A stretch of 11,268 bases of DNA, from NCBI GenBank assembly GCA_947632575.1, contig CANRPV010000037.1, positions 1-11,268 on the forward strand, written 5' to 3'. Numbering within the stretch: the stretch's first letter is position 1; the number at the start of each line of letters is the position of its first letter. The notes below the pieces were generated by a model. It was not told where the DNA came from and ran no database searches. It was given only the letters and a program-made list of their open reading frames with translations. A program made the translations under genes and the position numbers. This document shows, piece after piece, positions 1 to 6,342 of this stretch. Source of the stretch: an uncultured Eggerthellaceae bacterium (GTDB lineage: Bacteria; Actinomycetota; Coriobacteriia; Coriobacteriales; Eggerthellaceae).

Positions 1-353
1 CTCGCCTCGAAGAGCCGCGGCACTTCGAGACCATCTTGGGAGACCTTTCTCAACAGCTCAAGAGCGGGGGCGGCCGCGGAGGTGAGCATCAGGTTGGAAC
101 GCAACTGACTATGGCCTGCCACCAGGCGCGCCTCTTGAATAATGTCGAGGTTTCGTCCCGAGGCGAGCAACACCGTCGCCACGCATGAGAGCTCGAGACG
201 CGTAGCGAAAGCATTTCCGGGCTTACGCGCCCCTTTCGCCACCGCTTTGATCTGAGATCCATCAGATCCAAGCAGCGTGAGGATCAAATCCGTCTCACCG
301 AGCTTGGTCTTACCCAGCACCAAAACATCGGTGCTGTAGCTTGGTCCTCTCAT
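1..353 (-). CDS. recO: DNA repair protein RecO, N-terminal part (3' end beyond window)
   Basis: RecO promotes RecA loading and strand annealing in RecF-pathway recombinational repair. About 117 codons are visible, starting MRGPSYSTDVLVLGKTKLGE. The first ~80 residues fit the RecO N-terminal OB fold: a YxTDVLVLG opening strand, the GETDLILTLL segment, then the conserved AVAKGARKP loop and a RLELSC strand. The helical and zinc-binding C-terminal part lies outside the window. ATG at 351-353 is chosen because the frame has no other usable start before the preceding gene's stop (TAG at 381-383, same frame). No good Shine-Dalgarno is visible, and it starts 27 nt after the PASTA gene, so it is probably translated from the shared mRNA. 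Family assignment rests on N-terminal motifs only but fits the usual era-recO neighbourhood. Confidence 0.9.
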   Translation of the reverse strand, partial: MRGPSYSTDVLVLGKTKLGETDLILTLLGSDGSQIKAVAKGARKPGNAFATRLELSCVATVLLASGRNLDIIQEARLVAGHSQLRSNLMLTSAAAPALELLRKVSQDGLEVPRLFEA

Positions 354-380
354 CGGGCAAAACTCAAGACGTCGCCTTGC

Positions 381-2168
381 CTAGCTCCACCGCATGTCGG
401 GCCAGATGGTCGCCATAGTGTCATCGTTGGTCCAGGTGATGGTTCCCGTAATGGTCATCGGGTCGCCGTAGCGGGTCTCCGGTATGGCGCCGAACCAGTA
501 ATAGGTTTCATAGGGACGAACCGTGATGGTGAATTGGGTGGTGTTTTCTGCGCTGTAGCGCACATCATCGATGGACGAGATCTCATACTGGCCGGCCAGA
601 TCTCCCGAGGAAATCGAGAACTGAGAGCCATTCCCTAAAAAGTCCCTGGTCGCATCGATGAGCACCGAGGCGCGAGAGCGAGCGATACGCAGGTTTACCG
701 TCGAGCCTGAGGTGAGCTGCGTACCCGCGGCTGGATCGGTGCCCACTGCCGTGCCCTCGGGAATGCCCTCGGTGTAATCCCACACGATATTCACCACATA
801 GCTGTCGGCTTCGAGAGCTTGACGAGCTTCCTGCTCCATCATATTGGTGACATCGGGCACGGTATAAGGCACTGCCACTTTTACGGTGATAGGCGTCATA
901 GCCGTAGCTTTAGTACCTGGCTCAGGGCTCACGGACAAAACGAGACCCTCAGCTTCGTTGGATTTCACATCCTCATAGCTGACATGATCAAAACCCTCGG
1001 CATTAATTAAGGCTTCTGCCTCGGTGATATTCTTACCGACGATGTCGGGCACCTCTCGAGGGGTGGACACATGAATGACGATCTCGCCACCCTCTTCAGC
1101 ACGACTTCCAGAGCTCGGATCGGTCATGAGGACGATACCTTGCGGCTCATCGCTTTTCGTATCTACCGCACGGACGCGGAAGCCAGCATCCTCGAGACGA
1201 ATAGTTGCCTGAGATTGAGTGAGACCAACCACATCGGGAACCGCTTTGCCGCCCCAGATCTCGAGCATATAGGTGATACCCGCGATGATGACGGCGATAA
1301 GGGCAACGATAGCCACCACAAGGCCGATCTTACGACCATTCGAAGGCTTCTTTAAAGAGGCATAATCCACTGGTCCAGAGCCTGAAGCGTCGGATAGAGA
1401 GCCCGAACCCACGGGCCCGCTTGCCGCTTTGGCATCGGGATTTGATCCCTGGGCTTGGCGCTTTTCTTGACGCCGCTGCTCTTTTTCGTATTTCTTTTGA
1501 GCTTTGGCTTGACGCTTCAGTTCCTTGGGGTCCATCTCCGCCGAATAGATCTTTGAGTGAGGACCCCGGTCGCCCTCGATACGCGGCATTTCCATGGTGT
1601 CGCCGCTTTGGGAGGGAATAGTCGGTGGCACATAGCTGGAATCCACCAGCGTTTCCAGTCCGGTGAGATCCGCGGTCTGCTCGCTCTCCCGCTGGCTAAA
1701 GGCTCCGGCTCCGGCGGCGACGGCGGTATCGGCGAACATCTCCTGCACCACGTCACTTAAGGAATCTCGCTCCGGATAGACCTCGGAGACACCATTGGCC
1801 GCAGGGCTGATGGAAGGCAGTGAATCATCGCTCAGCGTTGGAAAATCCTCTTCGGTTATCGCTGGAAGATCATCCGCGCTCAAACTGGGTGATTTCGGCA
1901 TCGGCGTCGAGGAGGTCTCGGCATCCGATTTACCATCAGCTTGAGAGGTATTCTCGAAAAGCGAGGGATTGGAAAGTTCGGATTCAATGAGCGTGAATAC
2001 CTGAGGATCGTTGACGCCATCAGGAAGATCTTCGGGCATCTGCCGCAGTTCCTCTAGGGATTCTGAGATTACCGTCGACGGATTAGGTTTTTGGGGAAGT
2101 TCAGCACCGCACTCGTCGCAATACTTCGCATTTTCACGGTTGATGCTATGACAATTCGGGCAAATCAT
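381..2168 (-). CDS. Zinc-ribbon, single-pass membrane protein with three PASTA domains
   Basis: This 595-residue protein has no kinase domain. In order: a zinc ribbon with two CxxC pairs (C3/C6 and C17/C20); a long acidic, Ser/Pro-rich linker (about 30-200); a strongly basic, Lys/Arg/Gln-rich helical stretch (about 213-240); a Gly/Ser-rich spacer; a KKPSNGRK positive patch (273-280); one membrane segment (about 281-302); three PASTA domains (about 308-368, 371-433, 435-497), each opening with VPD(V/I) and carrying the usual D/EPxxGT-like turn; and a ~98-residue C-terminal domain I do not recognise. The positive-inside rule puts the zinc ribbon in the cytoplasm and PASTA outside. PASTA domains of PknB/PrkC-type kinases and some PBPs bind peptidoglycan or lipid II, so an envelope sensor or scaffold is plausible but unproven. 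AAAGGAG lies 11 nt before the ATG. A weak promoter candidate precedes it; recO follows after 27 nt. Confidence 0.85.
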   Translation of the reverse strand: MICPNCHSINRENAKYCDECGAELPQKPNPSTVISESLEELRQMPEDLPDGVNDPQVFTLIESELSNPSLFENTSQADGKSDAETSSTPMPKSPSLSADDLPAITEEDFPTLSDDSLPSISPAANGVSEVYPERDSLSDVVQEMFADTAVAAGAGAFSQRESEQTADLTGLETLVDSSYVPPTIPSQSGDTMEMPRIEGDRGPHSKIYSAEMDPKELKRQAKAQKKYEKEQRRQEKRQAQGSNPDAKAASGPVGSGSLSDASGSGPVDYASLKKPSNGRKIGLVVAIVALIAVIIAGITYMLEIWGGKAVPDVVGLTQSQATIRLEDAGFRVRAVDTKSDEPQGIVLMTDPSSGSRAEEGGEIVIHVSTPREVPDIVGKNITEAEALINAEGFDHVSYEDVKSNEAEGLVLSVSPEPGTKATAMTPITVKVAVPYTVPDVTNMMEQEARQALEADSYVVNIVWDYTEGIPEGTAVGTDPAAGTQLTSGSTVNLRIARSRASVLIDATRDFLGNGSQFSISSGDLAGQYEISSIDDVRYSAENTTQFTITVRPYETYYWFGAIPETRYGDPMTITGTITWTNDDTMATIWPDMRWS

Positions 2169-2201
2169 GCGTTTTAATGCTCCTTTTTAGGCCTTGCCTG
2201 T

Positions 2202-2229
2202 ATTGTAGCGAAAAGATTAGCTCTGAACA
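2202..2229 (-). promoter_or_regulatory. Candidate sigma-70 promoter for the PASTA gene
   Basis: On the minus strand a good -10 hexamer TACAAT (2202-2207, 5/6 to consensus) is preceded after 16 nt by a poor -35, TGTTCA (2224-2229, 3/6). It lies after the end of the era reading frame, including its extension, and would start the mRNA near 2195, about 27 nt before the PASTA gene ATG. Seen in sequence only; the weak -35 keeps confidence low. Confidence 0.35.
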
Positions 2230-2238
2230 GTGCAATCT

Positions 2239-2331
2239 TTAGTTTCCTTCACCGTAGCCAAAGCGATGGATAGAACTCACATCGCGTCGCCAGTTTTTCT
2301 TAACCTTCACAGACAGATCTAAAAAGACTCA
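2239..2331 (-). other. era: In-frame TGA of era and its conserved coding continuation
   Basis: The era frame stops at TGA (2329-2331). Reading on in the same frame gives 29 codons to a TAA at 2239-2241: VFLDLSVKVKKNWRRD, then a short stretch ending RFGYGEGN. This matches the normal end of bacterial Era, where LLG-x-(K/R)-VFLxLxVKVxxxWRxD leads to an (L/F)GY tail. The TGA occupies the position usually held by Lys or Arg, so one CGA to TGA (or AGA to TGA) change would explain it. There is no frameshift and no further stop. With readthrough the protein would be 307 residues, a normal Era length; without it the last strand and tail of the KH domain are missing. Confidence 0.9.
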
Positions 2332-3162
2332 CGTTCCGAGCAAAAGCTCCAAATCCTTTCGCGCCTGGATGCCGATAGTCTTGAGAGCTTGGCCGCCTTT
2401 GCCGATGACGATGCCCTTTTGACTCTCCCGCTCCACGTAGATGGTGGCGAAAATGCGCGTCAGATCCTTATCCTCGTCATCTTCCAAATCTTGCACGACC
2501 ACACCCACGGCATGGGGTACCTCATCGCGAAAGCCCCGCAGGATCTTCTCGCGAATGAATTCGGCGATGAGTATCTCCAGGGGCTGATCAGTGGTCATAT
2601 CCTGAGGAAACCACGCAGGACCCTCGGGAAGAAATCTCAACACCGCATCGCGGAATTCCTCAAGATTGGTGGACTCTTTTGCCGATACCGCGATGATCCC
2701 GTCCCAATTAAGCAGTTCACGGGCCTTCTCTTTCGCAGCCTGAAGCGTCGCATCGTCCACCAGATCGATCTTCGACAAGACGCATAGTTTTGGAACATCC
2801 AGCGGCTTTAGCTGAGCCGCGACCCACTCATCGCCCCGCCCGATATCCTTGGAGCTGTCGATGAGCATAATCACGACCTCGATATCCTCAAGGGACTTCG
2901 AAGCCGCGAGGTTAAGCTCTTCGCCAAGCATGTCATGGGGTTTATGAAAGCCCGGCGTGTCGACGAACACGATCTGATAGCTTGGCCCATTCAAAAGCGC
3001 TCGAAAAGGACGTCGCGTGGTTTGAGCGGTCGATGAGGTGATCGCCACCTTTCGACCAAGAAGCGCGTTGATGAGGGATGATTTCCCTGCGTTAGGGCGT
3101 CCCACCAAGGTCACAAAGCCTGAGCGAAAAACGCCTTCGGAGTCTTTCTCGTAATTGGTCAT
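2329..3162 (-). CDS. era: GTPase Era, open frame up to an in-frame TGA
   Basis: Era is a Ras-like GTPase with a C-terminal KH domain that binds the 3' end of 16S rRNA and assists small-subunit assembly. Visible motifs: G1 GRPNAGKS (21-28), the TTRRP switch I region (48-52), G3 DTPG (68-71), G4 as SKID (130-133, where NKxD is usual), G5 SAK (160-162), and the KH signature with GKGG (254-257). The open frame has 277 codons and ends ARKDLELLLGT, about 30 residues short of the family; the missing tail is encoded in frame beyond the TGA (separate entry). ATG at 3160-3162 has AAAGG 7 nt upstream and lies 49 nt after dgkA. Whether the cell makes full-length Era depends on readthrough or on the TGA being real. 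An annotation pipeline could call this gene either intact-short or a pseudogene. Confidence 0.93.
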   Translation of the reverse strand: MTNYEKDSEGVFRSGFVTLVGRPNAGKSSLINALLGRKVAITSSTAQTTRRPFRALLNGPSYQIVFVDTPGFHKPHDMLGEELNLAASKSLEDIEVVIMLIDSSKDIGRGDEWVAAQLKPLDVPKLCVLSKIDLVDDATLQAAKEKARELLNWDGIIAVSAKESTNLEEFRDAVLRFLPEGPAWFPQDMTTDQPLEILIAEFIREKILRGFRDEVPHAVGVVVQDLEDDEDKDLTRIFATIYVERESQKGIVIGKGGQALKTIGIQARKDLELLLGT

Positions 3163-3211
3163 CGCGGTGCCTTTACTCGCGGCGTCACGGTGTTTTTTCC
3201 GAGATATTTCA

Positions 3212-3643
3212 TCATGAGATCCCCGCTGCTCCAGTTATCAGAGCAACGATACGAGGAACGAAGACGATTAGACCAACGCAAGCCGCGGCGATAGCCATGA
3301 GAAGCACCGCTCCTGCGGCGCAGTCCTTCGCGATCTTGGCCAAGGGTTCATAGGTGGCAGTCACCAGATCCACGACAGCCTCAACGGCTGTGTTGAGGCA
3401 TTCGAAAGCAAGCACGCCGCCGATGGCCAGCAACACGGCCAGCCATTCGGTCCCACTGATCTGAAAGATAAAGCCCGCTACGACAACCACCAGAGCACAT
3501 ATCGCATGTATTTTCATACTCCGCTGGGTTCGGAGTGCATGAAGCACACCTGACCAGGCACAAGAAAAGGCTTGAGCCAAGGGAAAACTCTGACGCTCCT
3601 CTTTGTGGCGCTCATTGCGAACGAAACGATCATAGAAGCTCAT
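3212..3643 (-). CDS. dgkA: Undecaprenol/diacylglycerol kinase, DgkA family
   Basis: This is a small integral membrane kinase of 143 residues. Gram-positive members phosphorylate undecaprenol to recycle the lipid carrier for cell-wall synthesis; the Proteobacterial enzyme uses diacylglycerol. The family signature is clear: ECLNTAVEAVVD (81-92, with E81, N84 and E88 matching catalytic E..N...E) and AKDCAAGAVLL (105-115). Three membrane segments are predicted, about 46-61, 66-80 and 110-131, after a basic N-terminal region. I chose ATG at 3641-3643 because GGGGAG sits 10 nt upstream and MSFYDRF is a plausible start. An in-frame TTG at 3677-3679 would add 12 residues and overlap ybeY. The gene begins 20 nt after ybeY, an association common in Firmicutes-like clusters. 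Undecaprenol as substrate is inferred from lineage. Confidence 0.92.
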   Translation of the reverse strand: MSFYDRFVRNERHKEERQSFPLAQAFSCAWSGVLHALRTQRSMKIHAICALVVVVAGFIFQISGTEWLAVLLAIGGVLAFECLNTAVEAVVDLVTATYEPLAKIAKDCAAGAVLLMAIAAACVGLIVFVPRIVALITGAAGIS

Positions 3644-3663
3644 CGCAGCCGCGCTCCCCAATA

Positions 3664-4125
3664 TCAGCCCTGAGTCCAAGCGGCAAGGAGCGCCTTTTCG
3701 CGCTTTTGCATCTCTTCGGCATCGGCATCGTCGATATGATCGTAGCCGCAGAGGTGCAAAAGACCATGGATCAGCAACAGATCGATCTCACCCTCAAAAC
3801 CGGTGCCATATTCCGCACTTTGGCGTTCGGCCACGTCAGGCGCTATTATCACATCCCCAAGCACAAACACCGGAGCCTCGCTCTGCAGGCTTTCCGCCAG
3901 ATCCTCCTCGACGCCGTCGCATTCGAAAGAGAGCACGTCGGTAGGACCTTCCTTATGACGATAGGACTCGTTGAGCTCGGTCATCGTCTTATCGTCCACA
4001 AAACTGATGGAGACCTCGCTATTGAAGGGCGCCTGCTCCTCGGCAAGTACCGTCTGCGCCAGGGCCTCAAGACTAAAACCCTTAAGTTCTTCCCCACGAT
4101 AGGCGTAATCAATCATGATGTTCAT
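3664..4125 (-). CDS. ybeY: Endoribonuclease YbeY (rRNA maturation factor)
   Basis: YbeY is a zinc-dependent single-strand endoribonuclease involved in 16S rRNA 3' end maturation and ribosome quality control. The protein has 153 residues, the usual length. Its zinc site is intact: HGLLHLCGYDH (120-130) supplies H120, H124 and H130. Upstream, LNESYRHKEGPTDVLSF (51-67) is the second conserved block, followed by LGDVIIAPDVA. The ATG at 4123-4125 overlaps the phoH stop as ATGA, and a perfect AGGAGG lies 9 nt upstream inside the phoH 3' end, which fixes this start over the ATG three codons later and suggests translational coupling. The phoH-ybeY pair is one of the most conserved bacterial gene neighbourhoods. 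Confidence 0.97.
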   Translation of the reverse strand: MNIMIDYAYRGEELKGFSLEALAQTVLAEEQAPFNSEVSISFVDDKTMTELNESYRHKEGPTDVLSFECDGVEEDLAESLQSEAPVFVLGDVIIAPDVAERQSAEYGTGFEGEIDLLLIHGLLHLCGYDHIDDADAEEMQKREKALLAAWTQG

Positions 4126-5084
4126 GAGCGAATTCCTCCTGGAGCCTTCTCATAAGCCGCGACGATGGCGGCCACAAGGGAATGTCGGACGACGTCTTTA
4201 CGCGTCAGGTCGCAAAATGCGATGTCCTGAAGACCTTCGAGGATCGGCCTCACATGATGGAGCCCCGAGATGCCGTGAGGCAAGTCCGTCTGGCTGATAT
4301 CGCCGGTAACAACGATCTTTGAGGAGAAGCCGAGACGGGTAAGTAACATCTTCATCTGCTCGGGAGTGGAGTTCTGCGCCTCATCTAAAATGATGAAGCT
4401 GTCGTTTAAGGTACGTCCGCGCATGAAGGCCAGCGGAGCGATCTCAATAGTGCCGTTTTCGATGAGCTGATTTGCCCGTTCGGCATCGGTCATATCGTAA
4501 AGAGCGTCATAGAGCGGCCGAATGTAGGGATCCACCTTCTCGGTGAGCGTACCTGGCAAAAACCCAAGGCTCTCTCCCGCCTCCACGATGGGCCGGGTAA
4601 GGATGACCCGTCCCACCTCCTTGCGCTTGAGCGCCGCTATGGCCATAGCCATTGCCAGGTAGGTCTTGCCCGTGCCGGCTGGCCCAATGCCGAAGGTGAT
4701 CGTATTTGACCTGATGGCATCCACATAATGCTTCTGGCCGATCGTCTTCGGACGGATCGCCCTTCCTCTATAGGTAAGCAGAATGTCCTCTCGCAATGCG
4801 GTGGGCGCAAATTCCGCCGTCCTGATAAGGTCGATCGAGCGACGGACATAATCGCCGTCAAGCTCATCGCCGTGCTCGATGACTTTTATGAGATCAGAGA
4901 AGAGCGCGGTAAGCGATTGCACCTCCACCGGATCGCCCTCAAGAATGATCGAATCTCCGCGGACGGTGATCCTCGCCGCATAGGCATCCTGAATCAGTCG
5001 AAGGAATTCATCAGCCTCTCCGACTATGGACGCTACGTGGACACTGCTTGGGACGGTGAGGGTGATTTGAGTTTGATCAGTCAT
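4122..5084 (-). CDS. phoH: PhoH family P-loop ATPase
   Basis: This 320-residue cytoplasmic ATPase resembles the C-terminal helicase-like core of PhoH2 and E. coli YbeZ. It has Walker A GPAGTGKT (134-141), Walker B IILDEAQN (231-238), and further conserved blocks LTRPIVEAGESLGFLPG (162-178) and VVTGDISQTDLP (258-269). The N-terminal ~100 residues carry the small KH-like region usual in this subfamily. The biochemical role is not settled; the partnership with YbeY and linkage to rRNA processing genes point to RNA metabolism. It starts 12 nt after mtaB. No Shine-Dalgarno is present before the ATG, but a TGATACAAT extended -10 motif ends 6 nt upstream, which raises the possibility of a leaderless internal transcript (separate entry). 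Confidence 0.96.
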   Translation of the reverse strand: MTDQTQITLTVPSSVHVASIVGEADEFLRLIQDAYAARITVRGDSIILEGDPVEVQSLTALFSDLIKVIEHGDELDGDYVRRSIDLIRTAEFAPTALREDILLTYRGRAIRPKTIGQKHYVDAIRSNTITFGIGPAGTGKTYLAMAMAIAALKRKEVGRVILTRPIVEAGESLGFLPGTLTEKVDPYIRPLYDALYDMTDAERANQLIENGTIEIAPLAFMRGRTLNDSFIILDEAQNSTPEQMKMLLTRLGFSSKIVVTGDISQTDLPHGISGLHHVRPILEGLQDIAFCDLTRKDVVRHSLVAAIVAAYEKAPGGIRS

Positions 5085-5090
5085 AGCTTC

Positions 5091-5099
5091 ATTGTATCA
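5091..5099 (-). promoter_or_regulatory. Possible extended -10 element immediately before phoH
   Basis: The minus strand reads TGATACAAT, an extended -10 (TGn + TACAAT) embedded in the mtaB stop codon region. A start site 7 nt past the hexamer falls exactly on the A of the phoH ATG at 5084, the geometry of leaderless transcripts. The hexamer 17 nt upstream, AAAAAG, is a poor -35. Short AT-rich matches like this occur by chance, so this is a candidate only. Confidence 0.25.
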
Positions 5100-6338
5100 G
5101 AGGCCAAGCATATCTTTTTCCAGGGTAAGGGAGAGAAGACTGCCAGGGCTTTGTGCTTCGGTCAAATACACGAGATGATAGCTTTCGCTGCGACCACTCT
5201 GGGCGCTTTCCATGAAAACCCACTCCTTGCTCCCCTGCCGGCGAAGTTTGTCCTTACGCTCCAAGCTCTCGGAAAGCTCCCGCAGACGCTGCGCGCGCTC
5301 CCGCTTGATTTCCGGGGGGATCTGATCGGGGCGCTTAGCCGCCGGCGTCCCCTCGCGCAGAGAGTAGGGAAATCCATGGATACGAGAAAACGCGCTTTCC
5401 CTTGCCAAAGCGAGAGTCTCCTCGAAATCCTCCTCGGTCTCACCGGGAAAACCGGCGATGATGTCGGTGGTCAACGCCACATCGGGCATCGCCTTGCGCA
5501 GACGGCCTACGAGCTTCTCAAAATCCTCCGCCCGATAAGGGCGATACATCTCCTTAAGCACTCGGCTACTGCCAGACTGCAGCGGCAGATGAAGATGTCG
5601 GCAGATGCGACCCTCGGAGCTTGCCATAAGCTCGATGAGCTCATCGTCCACATCCATCGGTTCGATGGATGACAGGCGCAAACGCCAGAATTCCTCAGGG
5701 TTCTTATCGGCGCATTCGTTGAGAAGAAGCCTTAAAAGCCCCGCTAAAGTCAAACCCGAAGCGTTATAAGAGCCCAAATTGATCCCGGTGAGTACGATCT
5801 CGCGAACTCCTTGACTCCTCAAGGCTTTGACGCGCTTAATCACCTGATCGCTCTCGAAGCTCACGGCGGGGCCACGAGCGATGGACACGACACAATAGCT
5901 GCAGGCATGGTCACAGCCATCCTGTATCTTCACGCCACGACGAAGACGCGAAAAGGATAGCGCGCTTGTCAAACTCGACGCCAGATCGGACTCATCATGA
6001 CAAGATGAGGAAAAACGCCTGTCCAAGTAGGACTCCATCTCACCTTTAGGCACGGTTTTAACCCGTCCATCCAGCGCCTCGTAGCTTTGAGGGTCAAGAG
6101 CCGCCGCGCAGCCCGTCACCAACACCTCGGCGTCTGCGGCATGGGCAAGAGCGTGCCGAACCGCCTTTCGGGTTTTCTTCTCCGCTTCACCGGTCACCGC
6201 GCAACTATTGATGATGACCAAATCGGAGTCTTCGAGCGGACTTTCCTTCAGGCCGGCATTCAAAAGCAGTGCCTCATAGTCGTCGGATTCGACGCGATTG
6301 ACCTTACAGCCCAGATTGACGACCGTGAAGTTTGTCAT
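5097..6338 (-). CDS. mtaB: tRNA t6A37 methylthiotransferase MtaB
   Basis: MtaB is a radical-SAM methylthiotransferase that converts t6A37 to ms2t6A in tRNAs reading ANN codons. The N-terminal UPF0004 domain has the three cysteines of the auxiliary cluster: C11 in NLGCKVNRVES, C46 in INSCAVTGEAEKKTRKAVR and C77 in VTGCAA. The radical-SAM triad is C142, C146 and C149 in DGCDHACSYC. LGCKVN and SCAVT favour MtaB over MiaB. Length from the chosen start is 413 residues, shorter than B. subtilis MtaB (about 450), and the C-terminal TRAM-like segment looks short. The frame is open up to 6521, but that part runs inside rsmE and has no family similarity. ATG at 6336-6338 puts TNFTVVNLGC at the expected N-terminus. 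An ATG four codons earlier (6348-6350, overlapping rsmE) is equally possible; neither has a clear Shine-Dalgarno. Confidence 0.93.
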   Translation of the reverse strand: MTNFTVVNLGCKVNRVESDDYEALLLNAGLKESPLEDSDLVIINSCAVTGEAEKKTRKAVRHALAHAADAEVLVTGCAAALDPQSYEALDGRVKTVPKGEMESYLDRRFSSSCHDESDLASSLTSALSFSRLRRGVKIQDGCDHACSYCVVSIARGPAVSFESDQVIKRVKALRSQGVREIVLTGINLGSYNASGLTLAGLLRLLLNECADKNPEEFWRLRLSSIEPMDVDDELIELMASSEGRICRHLHLPLQSGSSRVLKEMYRPYRAEDFEKLVGRLRKAMPDVALTTDIIAGFPGETEEDFEETLALARESAFSRIHGFPYSLREGTPAAKRPDQIPPEIKRERAQRLRELSESLERKDKLRRQGSKEWVFMESAQSGRSESYHLVYLTEAQSPGSLLSLTLEKDMLGL

Positions 6339-6342
6339 AGAT

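Noticed and set aside
2169..2238. Rho-independent terminator between era and the PASTA gene (AGGC-AAG-GCCT hairpin near 2190-2200)
   Set aside because: The stem is only 4 bp and no T-run follows on the coding strand.
2329..2331. Genome-wide reassignment of TGA to an amino acid as the cause of the era stop
   Set aside because: hemW, mtaB, phoH, ybeY and dgkA all end at TGA at family-typical lengths, and the phoH TGA overlaps the ybeY start, so TGA is a working stop here.
3163..3211. Terminator or regulatory element between dgkA and era
   Set aside because: The 49-nt gap has an A-run but no stable hairpin followed by T residues in the direction of transcription.
3644..3679. Longer dgkA start at the TTG at 3677-3679
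   Set aside because: It overlaps the ybeY end, whereas the ATG at 3641-3643 has GGGGAG at good spacing.
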